Part shown: positions 1 to 10,792 of the stretch, one piece after another
How the letters are laid out: the number at the start of each line of letters is the position of its first letter
Numbering within the stretch: position 1 is the stretch's first letter
Source: Simmondsia chinensis
Taxonomy: Eukaryota > Streptophyta > Magnoliopsida > Caryophyllales > Simmondsiaceae
DNA: 64,000 nucleotides
Assembly (NCBI GenBank): GCA_018398585.1
Contig: JAGTTD010000011.1
Span: 12,639,346-12,703,345 of the forward strand
Reading direction: 5' to 3'
The notes under the pieces: model-generated
Told to the model about the DNA's origin: nothing
Databases searched by the model: none
The model's input: only the letters and a program-made list of their open reading frames with translations
Position numbers and translations under genes: made by a program

Positions 1-14
1 ATCCTATTGATTCG

Positions 15-413
15 ATGGCATGGAAATCTTTTGATCAACTTCATCCGCAGTTTGCAATGGAGCCTTGTAATGTGAGACTCGAGCTTGCTAGTGATGGATT
101 TCAACCTTTTGCAAACTCTAAAACACCTTATAGTATATGGCCAATCTTGTTAATTCCCTATAATTTTTCACCTTGGATGTGCTTGCAGCAATCTAATTTC
201 ATTTTATCAATGTTAATTCCTGGACCTCAAGGACCGGGAGATACTATTGACGTATTTTTACAACCTTTCATTGAAGAACTAAATATGTTACGGAATACAG
301 GGATTGAAACATTCGATGCATCTTTACGTCAAAAATTTACTCTTCGTTCAACTTTGTTGTGGACTATCAATGACTTTCTAGCTTATGCGAATTTGTTTGG
401 GTGGAGTACAAAG
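15..413 (+). pseudogene. CACTA transposase, Transposase_21 segment (interrupted)
   Basis: This translates to a protein like the core of plant En/Spm transposases. Typical stretches are GFQPFANSKTPYSIWP near residue 29, the LSMLIPGPQGPGDTIDVFLQP block near residue 66, and LLWTINDFLAYANLFGWSTK near residue 115. The frame enters from outside the window. It breaks off after GWSTK at about 413, where minus-strand gypsy sequence begins. The cysteine-rich segment that normally follows is missing, so the insertion was accompanied by a deletion. The rest of the frame to 506 is antisense to gypsy gag and is not part of this gene. Confidence 0.85.
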
Positions 414-2034
414 GTAAATTGGCAAGATGACCAAGGACCTTTTGCTGGCGTTACCCTTGATCCTAATCGTATTGTGAGCTCCATTTCCTGTCAAAGCTTT
501 CACTGAAATCTCAGCTTCATCCTCAATTAACTCAGCTTGTGATTCTAGGTCTGAACTATCATCCCCCTCTTCAGATTCACCACTTTTAGCATGATCTTCA
601 GCATGGATTCCATGAGCAGACATGAGGAATTTTGGATTACACTTATGTCCAAACTGGTATGGCTGATTGCACTTGAAGCAAAGCCTTTGAACTTTCTTTT
701 CATGCGACTGACTGGTCTTGAATCTCGCAGTTTTCTTCTGCTGTTGGGAGCCACTGATTCTATACCTGGTCCCCTCATTTGAAGCAAGAACTATTGCTTC
801 ATAGAGCTTAGCCTTAGCATAAGCCTTGGACAAAGTTTTGGACCAACGGCCTTAACAAGATTCTTAATTTTGGGCTTTAAACCACTTACGAAACTTGAGA
901 CATGATATGCCTCAGTAGCTTGAGAAAAAGCAGTTATCATGCTAGCCCTAAAGTTCTCAAACCTTGTCATATACTCCTTCACAGATGTTTCTTATATCAC
1001 CTTGTTAAATTTATCAACAATGTCACTAGAATCTTCATCACCATATCGCTCGCAAAGTTCTTTCACAAAATCGTCCCAAGATAGTGTTGGATTGCTTTTT
1101 AACAAACTGTATAGCCATACCTCATGGTCTCCAAGAAGATAAATAGCTGCAATATGTACCTTCTCTGCATCATCAATATGATAGAAGTGAAAATAACAAC
1201 CGCATTTTCTCAACCATGAATGAGGTTGCTTCCCATCAAACGGATCAATCTGAACTCTTGGATGCCTGTAACCATTACTTCGGTTATTAGAGGAAGCTTC
1301 ATTACTCCCTGAACGTTGCTGATGCCACTGATCAGGAGGCCTGTCCAACTGTTCCACATTCAAACATGTAGTTCCGAGATGACCTGATTGATCAGGAGGA
1401 TGATTGCTTTGTCCTAGATTCAGGCTTGTATATCACGAATGAGCTTGATTAAGTGACCAAACCCGTGCTTTGGCAGTTACCTCAACTTCCTGAGTTCGAT
1501 CTTGAACTCTAACTTCTGCTGTTGGAGCTCGATCCAAAGGTCTAACTGTCACATTATGCATTTGATGATTCACTTCACCTGTAGGCCTTATCTGTTGATT
1601 TATCGACAACATACTAGCAGGTAGCAAAGGTTATGGAATAGGAGGCACATTCTATCCCTTGAGTTGATTGCATATTTCAGCAAACTTTTCTTCAAAACTC
1701 TGCATTTGTTGATTCAACCGATCGGCCATCTTTTCTTCAAACACTTGTGCTTGCTGATTAACTCGATCAGCAATCCTTTCCTCAACTTCCTGAGAATGTT
1801 GAGCAAATCATTCCTTAGACTTTTGATCCAGTTCACGCACCGATTCAGCTAGTGCTTCACTTGATTCAGCTTGTGTATGTTGACATTTCGCGAACATTTC
1901 TTTTATTTGCAAGCTTAATTGAGTTATTGTAACAACTTCTAGTTCTGTTGCAGTGTTAACACTAGCAACCTCAGCATAAGATGGACTTGCAGCACTCTTG
2001 TCGCACCTAACCTTGTCGTAACACCACCTGCCAT
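414..2034 (-). pseudogene. Ty3/gypsy gag with start of protease, broken
   Basis: The start is placed at 2034 (MAGGVTTRLGA), matching the MAEGVRTRSGAGG and MADGVRTRSGAGA starts of elements A and B. Downstream are the gag core (RVQIDPFDGKQPHSWLRKC near 1250, then the DHEVWLYSLLKSNPTLSWDDF block near 1100), a CCHC-like zinc knuckle (CFKCNQPYQFGHKC near 645), and the first protease residues (ISVKALTGNGAHNTIRIKG near 480). Several stops and frameshifts separate these pieces. The frame is lost at the CACTA junction before the protease active site. Confidence 0.8.
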
Positions 2035-2141
2035 AATCTCAATTCTTGCAATGCAATCAAGGAAAGTTGATACCAAAACAACCAGAGCCAAGCAGATACA
2101 ATCGAATTGAAGCAATTCACATAACCAATAGCCTATAACGA

Positions 2142-2153
2142 GGCTCTGATACA
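2142..2153 (-). other. Primer binding site, initiator-Met tRNA type
   Basis: The minus strand reads TGTATCAGAGCC just inside the LTR edge at 2157. It matches the usual TGGTATCAGAGCC site with one change and fixes the element's orientation. Confidence 0.75.
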
Positions 2154-2156
2154 AAA

Positions 2157-2543
2157 TGTTAAGCCTCTAAACGAAATAGAAGACTAACATTGTGAAAGAG
2201 AGAGTGTAGATGAGAAAAGAAGTGAAGGAGATGAGTAAAAGGAGAGAGAATTAGATGAGAAGAGAAATATCTTAAAGAGAATTGTATAAACTTTTCATTG
2301 AATGAATGACATTACAAGAGAATAGCTACTTATACTTGATCAAGGAACAATGCACCCGGACAAAGCTTAAACCAGCTAACAAGACTCAAGCCGGCACTAT
2401 TGACCACCCCTTGACCACTAACCGACTAAACTAACTCTTAAAACCAATGGCGCCAACTCACCTCTCCAAATATTACAATAGAATGATAAATGCAACACTC
2501 CACTAATGCCTTATTACAGAATTACAAGCACAACTAAACAACA
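2157..2543 (-). repeat. 5' LTR of the truncated gypsy element
   Basis: The left edge TGTTAAGCC abuts the primer site. The body has the purine-rich block (GATGAGAAAAGAAGTGAAGG) seen in the LTRs of elements A and B. The outer edge is uncertain; a TG...CA boundary near 2543 is the best guess, because CACTA coding sequence resumes by about 2569. Confidence 0.65.
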
Positions 2544-2568
2544 GCCTTAAAACTCAATTGCTTTTGAT

Positions 2569-4621
2569 CATAAGAGTATGCCACCAAGGCTTTTGAGCGA
2601 TGATGATATTCTTAACCAGGTCCAAGACCTTGAAGGTATTATGTTGAGTAAAGACGCTAACAAAAAGACAAAAGTATCTCATGAAGACAGGGGGGATAAT
2701 TGGAATAAAAAAAGCATCTTTTTTGAGCTTCCTTACTGGAGTACCCTCTTATTAAGACACAATATGGATGTGACGCATATTGAAAAGGATATATGTGACA
2801 ATCTTCTAGGGACAATTATAAATACTAAGGGGAAGACTAAAGACACAATAAAAGCTCGTCTTGATTTGCAAGGTATGGGAATAAGGCCTAAATTGCATCA
2901 TGTCCAGTAAGGAAACAAATTTGTGTATAGTGTTCCATCTTACACGTTGTCTTCAAATCAAGAGGATATTTTTTGTACATTTTCAAAGAACTTAAAAGTT
3001 CCTGATGGTTTTTCTTCAAACATTTCCCAATGTGTAAATGTTAAAGAGAATAAAATCTTAGGGTTGAAGAGTCACGATTGTCATGTCCTTCTACAACATG
3101 GACTACCTCTTGTAATACGTGGTATCTTGCCTAAATCAGTGTGTGGATCATTGGTAGAGTTATCGATGTTTTTTAAGATACTAGGTGCTAAGACATTGAA
3201 GATAGATGAGCTTAAGCATATTCAAAGTCAAATTCCCATAACTCTTTGCAAGTTGGAAAAGCTCTTACTACCTTCAAATTTTGACATTATGTTACATTTT
3301 ACCCATACATTTGGCATATGAGGCTCTGATTGGTGGGCATGTCCAATATTGTTGGATGTTCTCAATAGAAAGACAGATGTACATTCTAAAGTCATACATT
3401 TACAATAAAGCCAGTCCAGAGGGCTCAGTTGCAGAAGGTTATATAGCAGATGAGTGTATGAGGTTTTGCTCAAGGTACTTGGATGGTATGAAGACAAAGT
3501 TTAGTCATATGGAGTGAAACAATGATAATAGAACAATTAAAGCTGATGATGGGTTGTCTATTTTCACTCAACATGGGAGAACGTTAGGAGCTGGTAAAGC
3601 ACGTGATATTGAATCATGTTCTTTAGAACAATGTCATTTTTATGTTCCGAAGAACACTGTTGAAGCTTAACCTTTTATCGAGCAAGATGCTCATTTTTCG
3701 TACATATTATGTTCTTTTATTACTTCTTTTTACTTATAATTAAAAATTTTTTGTGTGTTCTTTTAGAGAGTTTTATGAAATTGAGAATATGCCACAAACA
3801 TTAGATTGAGATTGGACAAGAAAGTTTATTCAATGATTTCAAAATAGAGTAAGTTCACTATATTAGCCAAATTTTCTCCTTTATCTATTATGTAGACACA
3901 TATCCATCTATATTAAGGTATGCTATTCAATTATAGGTAATTGAGTTGTACAAGGAAGACCAAAGCAGGCGAATGGAAGATTTGCTTTCACTATCTTGTG
4001 GCCCAAAAAGATATGTGTTCGCCTACACTGGTTATGTTGTGAATGGCTATAGATTTCATATTTTAGATCATGACAATGGTTTAAGAACTCAAAATAATGG
4101 GGTGATGGTTGTCGGTCATACGGGAAATGGGACCAAAGAAGTAGAATATATGGAGTTTTGACAGAAGTTGTTGAATTTCAATACCTTGGAAGTAGACATG
4201 TTGTATTGTTCAAGTGCAATTGGTGGGACATATTTGATAGGAAAAGAGGCATCAAAGTTTATGAATCTGGGTTCACTTGTCTAAATTTTCGGAGGATTTT
4301 GAAAAGAAATGAACCCTTTGTGCTAGCTAGTCAAGCATCACAGGTGTTCTATGTCAATGACAATATACAAAAAGCTGGTTGACACATTATTATTCGGACA
4401 CAACCCCGTAATTCATACCACATGCAAGGTAACATTGATGATGAAGAGCATACAGAGCATGTCAATGAAGCACATCAATTGAATGAATCATCAAATCTAG
4501 AGCAAGTGGAATCCACTTTATTAGACATGGATCCTGAGATCAATTGAAGGAGGATGTATATCGATCCAGTCACTGTTGATTCATCTTCAGCAATTAAGAA
4601 AAGAAAAGCAAAACGAAATTA
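2569..4621 (+). pseudogene. CACTA transposase, C-terminal part (Transposase_21 end, DUF4218, DUF4216)
   Basis: The gene resumes after the gypsy insertion with LLSDDDILNQVQDLEG, then NWNKKSIFFELPYW and HIEKDICDNLLGT, which belong to the end of Transposase_21. DUF4218 follows (LPLVIRGILPKSVCGSLVEL, then ALIGGHVQYCWMFSIERQM and GYIADECMRFCSRYLDGMK). After two probable introns (about 3670-3767 and 3851-3936) comes DUF4216 (YTGYVVNGYRFHILDHDN, then YLGSRHVVLFKCNWWDIF). In-frame stops occur at 2908, 4381 and 4545, and one join between 3320 and 3330 needs a frameshift. The protein normally binds element ends and carries out cut-and-paste transposition; this copy cannot. Confidence 0.82.
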
Positions 4622-4831
4622 AGAAATGCATATGGTCTATCTTATAATTTTGTGTTATGTTTGTTTCAATTGGCAATTTCCAATGCACTTTTCTATAAAA
4701 TATATTTCATTATATACTAGACTGACTAAAATGTTGGTTTGATTCATTTTGGAAAAAATGGTACATCCATGCTCGTCAGATAAAGAAAGGACAACGTCTA
4801 AGTCTTCGAAGAGATTCCTAGCTCTTGTACA
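4622..4831. other. AT-rich spacer between the two CACTA genes
   Basis: No coding or repeat signal was recognised here. It probably holds the 3' end of the transposase gene and the promoter or leader of the second gene. Confidence 0.5.
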
Positions 4832-6452
4832 TTGAGTAGGGGACGAGGAAGGGGATTAAGACCTTTTGTCCTCGCCAAAAGTACATCTCAATCAAGAAAC
4901 CCGTCCAGTAGTACAAGCATAAGTATTGATGATCCCAATCCAAGTACTTTCCCTAGTATTCCGAAGGCGACTCCACCAAATCGTGTAGGAAGCATCAACA
5001 AATGGGCTAAATGAGACAAATGAAATGAATAATGCAAGCTAAGCTTAACTTGCTTTTAGGTGCTCAAGTGGAGATACCTGTATGATTTTATAGTTTACGA
5101 TTTATCAGTTAAGTATATTGACTAATTTTTTAATAATGCATTGTGGTAATAAATTATGTCTTTCCATAGCTTCAAATCTTATGAAGAAAGTTGGAAGAGG
5201 TAGAAACAAGAATGAGAAGGTAGCCAAGCTAAATGTTGGAGAAAAGTTAGATTTGATATTCTTTCATAAAAAACATGTTGCCAACAATCAAGAAGTGTTT
5301 TCAAGACACTTGGGAAAAATTGTTCGTGACTGCAATATATGTCCTATGCAAGTAGGTTATTGGGAGGATATTGGCGATGATAAGAAGGCTCATATGTGGG
5401 CTGCGGTCACAACACGTAATTTTTTTATGTAGTGCATTTTATTTATAAAGTAATTTTATTATCATATCTTTTGATTGTTTTTGAAATGATAATTCATCAC
5501 AGGACAAGTTTTCAAGTAATGATGACATGGAGAGTCATCGTCAAGATGTTTTATATCATATGCGTACTTTGTAGAGAAATTGGAGGTCATATTTATACAC
5601 CTATCATGTTGACAAAAAAAGTCCTTGGAAAAAGCTTTGAAAGAGAAGCCTAGTGGTGTGGATCTAGATGATTGGTCATAGATTGTGAAAAAATATTTTT
5701 TTTCTAAAGAATTTCAAGTAAATTTTCCTGTACTCAAATTGTGACATACTTATGTGTTTTCGAATACTTAATTTAGTAACATGTAATTGTACTAATTTTT
5801 TCCATCCAATTGTAGGAACAATGTGCAAGAAATTCATAAAATAGGTCTCGGTTGAAAAAAGAAATGCTTCATTGTATTGGAAGTAAACCATTTGGACAAA
5901 TTATTTATAATGACTTAGTAAGTTGTATTGATTGAAAATTTTTAAATGATAAATCATTACTACTTGTAATTTTTGTTGATATTTTGGATAGGGAGGAAAA
6001 GATGGAAAAGAACCTGATGTTGGGATGATATTTTTTGAGACTCTTAAAAAAGGAACCACCTTGGCTACAGAAGAAGCAATTGAAAAAAATCTATTATCTC
6101 CCTTGAGTATCTGTTTTCCTCATATATATGGTTTATGTTGTTTTTTTTCCTAATGTATTTACACCTCCTGGACCACATTCGTAAAACTATGGAAGAGAAG
6201 CCCCATCTCTCTTACATAGAAGTCGTTGATGAATGTTTTAAGCCACCAAGACATAATTATGTGATCAGATGTGGAGGTGGAATGAGATCAAAAGATGTGA
6301 GAGGCCCTTGTCCAACAAAAGTCCAACTGCAAGAAGAACTTCATTCAAAAGATGAAGAGATATCATCTCTTAAGGAAGAAATGAAAGACATGAAGGCTAA
6401 GTTGAATATGGTCATGAGTTTAGTGTTGCCCAACCAAGCTCCATTATATTGA
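4832..6452 (+). pseudogene. CACTA second gene, Transposase_24 (Ptta/En/Spm) protein
   Basis: It begins MSRGRGRGLRPFVLAKS. The conserved Transposase_24 region follows: KVGRGRNKNEKVAKLNVGEK, then QVGYWEDIGDDKKAHMWAAV, DVLYHMRTL, SYLYTYHVDKKSPWKKALKEK and GGKDGKEPDVGMIFFETLKK. The tail (LQEELHSKDEEISSLKEEM) is a predicted coiled coil. Plausible introns with GT/AG ends separate the blocks (about 5418-5503, 5720-5815 and 5918-5991). Stops inside exons (for example after DDWS) make it a pseudogene. Such proteins are thought to bind subterminal repeats like those at 7816-8335. Confidence 0.78.
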
Positions 6453-7815
6453 CAATGATGAGAGGTTAGTAACTTATGATGAGCAATAGATTGACTAACG
6501 ACTTTTGTTTTCTATTATATTATTGGTTCAATGATTTCTTCTACTATCTTATGACATTGCAGCATTGACTCGGGAAGCCATTATGTTTAAGAGCGAAACT
6601 GGGAGGTATGATTTTGAGATATGTTATGGAATTTTGATCATGTCCAGAGATATTGCTCATGTTTTTCATTCCTTGAAAATTATGGCATCCGGGTTAATAT
6701 CTTATGTTTGAAGCAGAAAAAATGGATGTTAGGCTATTGGGTTCGATTTGTATACATCGTTTGAAGAAATTCATAAAAAGGAAAGTGTTGAGATTCAATT
6801 TTAAGTTAGAATAACACTTCTGAATTGTAATTTGATTAGTTCATGTTGAAATCAACAATTTCCTTGGTGGTTTGTTTATTTCATGTTGATATGTGCTTGT
6901 GGGATAAGTATTTTATGTTGGCTTTTTTTTTTCCTCTTGAATCTTAAAGTTTGATGTAACATTACTATCTAATGACGCTGGCAATGGATTACCCGCTACT
7001 GAAGTTTTATGTATATAGAGTTTGGGAAGTTGATTGATGATCTTATCACTTCAACCTAGCTGCTTCTGTGATGTTCTTATCTTTGATCTTCTTGTTGAAG
7101 TTGTTATTGAGTTTGAAGAATTTTTTTGAGTTTGATCTCTCTCTCTCGCTATCTTTATGGTGTTCATTACATTGAGCTTCTTGTGTTTGGTTTGTGATGT
7201 GTTGATTTGATAGTAGAAAACGTTTCAGAGGGATGGGAATGGTACTAGTTATTATAATAACCAAGTCAATTATGCCTTTTCTCTTTCCATAAATACGTCA
7301 CCATATCATTATAGTAGTATCATTTAATCTATTATGTCAACTTGGATTATCTTTACAATTTTTTGGTATATTGATTGCGTGTTTTTTGTATTATGCAGGA
7401 TAATTCTACACGGTGGATGATGCTTGTGAGGCAATGGATGGTGCTTGGGAACTACACATACATTTTAGAATGATTCTAAGTGTTTTACTACTTTGTGAAC
7501 ATTACTTTGGCTATCATTTTGGCCTCGGTGATCGCATATTTGTTTTGATTGTGGAATATTATTGACATTTAGTGAATTTAGTTAATTGATGAAAAATTTT
7601 ATTTCCAATTGATTAATTGGCTCATCGATGTTTTGATTTATGTTATTAAGCAATTGCATTTTCGTTACAATGAATATGTTTACTAATAGTTTCTCTTATA
7701 ATGAAGTGTTGTCGTGAAAGTTGACTACGACAAGTGTAATTGTAAATACTTTTAATAATAACAAGAAAGATAGTCACGTTGAATTTTTTTTTTCCAAACG
7801 TGTGATAAGGAACTA
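6453..7815. other. CACTA 3' non-coding region
   Basis: AT-rich sequence between the second gene and the subterminal repeats. Open frames here are short and show no recognisable domain. It probably includes the gene's 3' end and spacer. Confidence 0.5.
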
Positions 7816-8335
7816 TGAGGGTGTAAATATTGTATTTGCGATGGGATTACCACTATTGTAAATAAAATTGTGGCTATTGTTTATTACCATCGTAAATGCA
7901 TTGGTGGTGGGAATTGACTCCTGCAATAAATGCATTTGCGACAGGTTACATTCCCATCGTAAACAAATTTGCGACGGGTTTTACTTTCATCGCAAATGTA
8001 TTTGCATTGGTTTTTTTCTCCCATTGCAAATGCATTTGCGATGGGTTTTGCTTCCATCGCAAATGTATCTGCAATGGTTTTTGCTCCCGTAGCAAATGCA
8101 TTTGTGATGGGTTTTGCTCCTGCGGAAAATGTATTTGCGATAGGTTTTTGCTCCGGTCGTAAATGCATTTGCGGTGGTTTTAATCCCATCACAAATGCAT
8201 TTACGATGGTTTCAAATTTGCTTTCTCAAAAAGGCATTAGTGACGGAGGATATAGCGACAGTTCACGATGGTATAGTTTCCCGTCGCAAAATGCTTTTTG
8301 TGACGGGAAATGGGCCAATAGCGATGGTGTTTTCT
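7816..8335 (+). repeat. CACTA subterminal repeat cluster
   Basis: A dense set of short direct and inverted copies of ATTTGCGATGGG, CATCGCAAATG and close variants, with about a dozen in 500 bp. Clusters of this kind lie just inside CACTA ends and bind the element's accessory protein. They produce several overlapping open frames on both strands (7868-8424), which are by-products of the repeats and not genes. Confidence 0.8.
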
Positions 8336-8349
8336 TGTTGCCAATGAAT

Positions 8350-8364
8350 AATTTTTTTGTAGTG
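8350..8364 (-). repeat. CACTA terminal inverted repeat, right end
   Basis: Read on the minus strand the end is CACTACAAAAAAATT, the diagnostic CACTA terminus. The next three bases (TCA, 8365-8367) would be one copy of the 3-bp target duplication; the other copy is outside the window. Confidence 0.85.
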
Positions 8365-10792
8365 TCATCGAACCTGCGTGAGGATGAGGTAAACCCGGGA
8401 AGTGGTGGACTAGTTACCTGCTGACAACTTGTGCAAGTAAATGGAATCACAACTTTGTCTTTCAATGCTTGCATGTCAACACCGCAACCTTTTCCATTCA
8501 TCAAGGATGATAGGATTTGCCACAGTGGAACTCCACAAAAGGGGATTCACCGTTCTTTCTTCGAGACTTCGGTATGTACAGTAGCATAGGGATCATGGAT
8601 GGAACTTCAATTTCCACAGGTGTTCTTGACATAGCCGCACTTGCTAGTCTCTCCACTTTGGCAGACCTGAGATGTGCCAGAGGTGATTGGTTTCATCATG
8701 CAATTATGATGTCAGCTTCTGCCTTCCCGTTAATGTCTTCCTTCCAATAGTCTTGATTTCTTTTGGAGCTTCTTCAATTGGTGTATCTAGCTCTTCATAA
8801 TATCTGGCATCAGCCAGGTGTGCCTTAAGCCTTAGAAAAGGGCTTGGAGTAGGCATCAACTCTCCTTTTGCTCCCATTTCTGAAATATTTCAAGCACTGA
8901 TGAAGGGTGGAAGCCATAATAGCATTTTCATGGATACAAGGGGGTCCAAGCAACAAATTGTATGTCGTCTTTGAATCAATGACATGGAAGAGGGTAGTCG
9001 CAGTCACGTCTCTTACGGTAAGGTCTAAACTGATCATATGCTGATTGCTCGCTGACCATTAAGATTTAAATTGTGAATCAACAATTTACTATTTAAAAGC
9101 TCTTCAATAGAATGCCAAGCTGTCCCATTATGGATTTTGGCATGATATTTATGCCTGACCCACCATCAATCAAGCTACGGTTGACTTTTTGCTCACAAAC
9201 ATAGCCAACAATGAACAAAAGGGGTTATGAGGTTTTAAGCCGAGTAACAAGTCTTCATCTGTGAAGGATAAAGCTGTAGCATACGTCACGCACCTCACGG
9301 ATATCTCTAGCAGAGTCTCATGTTCCCTAATTTTAGAACCGCAAAGGGCTGGATTCTCAAGAGCTTCGACTAGATTTGAGTGAAGTTCGTTCGGCAGTTG
9401 AAGGATTTCGTGCCAACCCAGATGTTCTTGCAATGCTTGAAGAGTGGCGAGGATTTTTGCCTCTTTCTATTCAAATGGGAGGCATATTATCGTGTCACTG
9501 AAGGTCCCTACCTCATGGACTTGTGCTTCCTCTATCACAGGGAGTTCTGAATAAGTTTTCATGTTGACTGTGACTGCCTTGAAGTAATCTTTTGGAAAGA
9601 ACTCCTCAGGGATAACTGGGCTGCATGGCTTCTGCTTCATGAGGTCAATGGACATTACCACTTGCTTCTTAGCCTCTGGCTTTCTGTTCTTTCCTTTTCT
9701 CTTGAGGTGGGGCTTCCTCCTTACTTGCTTCCTTTTTTGCTGAGGCCGAGAAGGGCGACAGTACCTCCTATACTTCGTATGAGTGATAAGAGTTCAGCCT
9801 TCTCTATCATCTTCAACACATCCTTTAGCCTCATGCAATTCTTCTGAACATGGTAACTCTTCCTGAACTTGAATCATCACAGGTTCTAGACTCCCAAACT
9901 TAATGGCAAGGAAACTTTGCTTCAGTTAGGGCTTGTGGTAGGTTGAAGGCATTGAAGGTAGTAATGGCATCGGGCTTCGAGAAGTCTCCAAAACGACGAA
10001 AGCTTGGTTGGCTTGAGCTACATCCTCAGACTTGAGGAGCATCTTCCACTCATTTACCAACAGCATTATCTGCTCTTTCAAGGTGCATCTTTCAATAGGA
10101 TGACTGACCAACTGATGGTACATGCAGTATTTTGGGTCGGAGGTCCGTCCTACCTCATCGGGAGTTTGGTTCTAGAAGGGTGATGAAATTCTTCTCCAGG
10201 AGATCGTAAAACATGCCAGGGAGATCAGAGTCTGGAAAAGGCTACACCTTCTGTTGCAACTCTTTCAGAGTTGGCCGCCTCCTCTCAGCTTCTCTTGGCA
10301 GGGAGACCTTCTTATCTTCAGCTCCTCTCAGCTTGCTAGAGATTTTGACCGGTGCTGTGTTTATGGCCATAGTCTCCTTCATAGTAGGCTTGGCTGGCTT
10401 TTCGACCTTCTTTCCTTCTCTGTGGTCCCTTTTGACATCAGGGATCAAAGAGGCCTTGCCACTATGATTAGCTAGGGTCACCTCGATATCATGTGCCTGG
10501 GTTGCTAATTCCTCAAAAGTCTTGGGTTTCAGTGCTTGCAAGATGTAAGATAGTTCTAACTTCATGCCTTATGTGCACATCTCAATGGCCAAAGTTTTAG
10601 AAAGATGATCTCTGAAGTCAAGGCTCAAAGCATGCCATCGTTGAATGTAGTCAATGATCGGCTCTTCCTTCCATTGAGTTGTGTACGTAAGCTCCATCGT
10701 ATAGATGGTGCGACGGATACTATAGAATCTATTGAAAAACTCACCTTCCATCTATTCCCGACTATCAACGGACTCCGACTCTAAGTAAGTAT
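8365..10792 (-). pseudogene. Gypsy gag C-terminal part and protease region, broken
   Basis: Reading leftward: gag core (GEFFNRFYSIRRTIYTMEL then WKEEPIIDYIQRWHALSLDF, 10751-10569; LSYILQALKPKTFEELATQA, 10565-10500), a CxxHxxxxH-like motif (YCMYHQLVSHPIERCTLKEQ, about 10125-10070), and the protease region (DVTATTLFHVIDSKTTYNLL, then GPPCIHENAIMASTLHQC, about 9010-8885). Frameshifts and stops separate these. The gag upstream of this segment is found at 19221-20076 on the far side of the copia insertion. Open frames on the plus strand here are antisense shadows. Confidence 0.75.
10788..10792. repeat. Target site duplication AGTAT, left copy (copia insertion)
   Basis: AGTAT lies directly outside the left LTR edge at 10793 and again directly outside the right LTR edge (19216-19220). 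It confirms a single integrase-mediated insertion. Confidence 0.9.

Larger units (their letters stand above)
414..2543 (-). mobile_element. Truncated Ty3/gypsy retrotransposon nested in the CACTA transposase
   Basis: On the minus strand this holds a 5' LTR (about 2157-2543), a primer site (TGTATCAGAGCC, 2142-2153), gag and the first residues of the protease. It then stops abruptly at the CACTA junction near 413. Most of pol and the 3' LTR are absent. The gag is closely related to those of elements A and B at 36528-50807 (same EIDPFDGKQP-type and zinc-knuckle blocks). No target duplication can be checked because CACTA sequence is also missing across the junction. Confidence 0.82.
1..8364 (+). 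mobile_element. CACTA (En/Spm) DNA transposon, 3' part, degenerate
   Basis: The plus strand carries the domains of a plant CACTA element in the usual order: Transposase_21 (from 15, resuming near 2569), DUF4218 (about 2923-3517), DUF4216 (3946-4382) and a second gene of the Transposase_24 type (4832-6452). These are followed by subterminal repeats (7816-8335) and a terminus at 8364 that reads CACTACAAAAAAATT on the minus strand. The left end lies outside the window. A minus-strand Ty3/gypsy fragment occupies about 414-2543. The coding regions carry stops and indels, so the copy looks dead. The element ends inside an older gypsy element that continues at 8365. Confidence 0.88.

Noticed and set aside
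7868..8424. Overlapping frames on both strands with repeated ANAF/CICDGF motifs
   Set aside because: They arise from the CACTA subterminal repeats, which are open in several frames; no domain and no transcript evidence.
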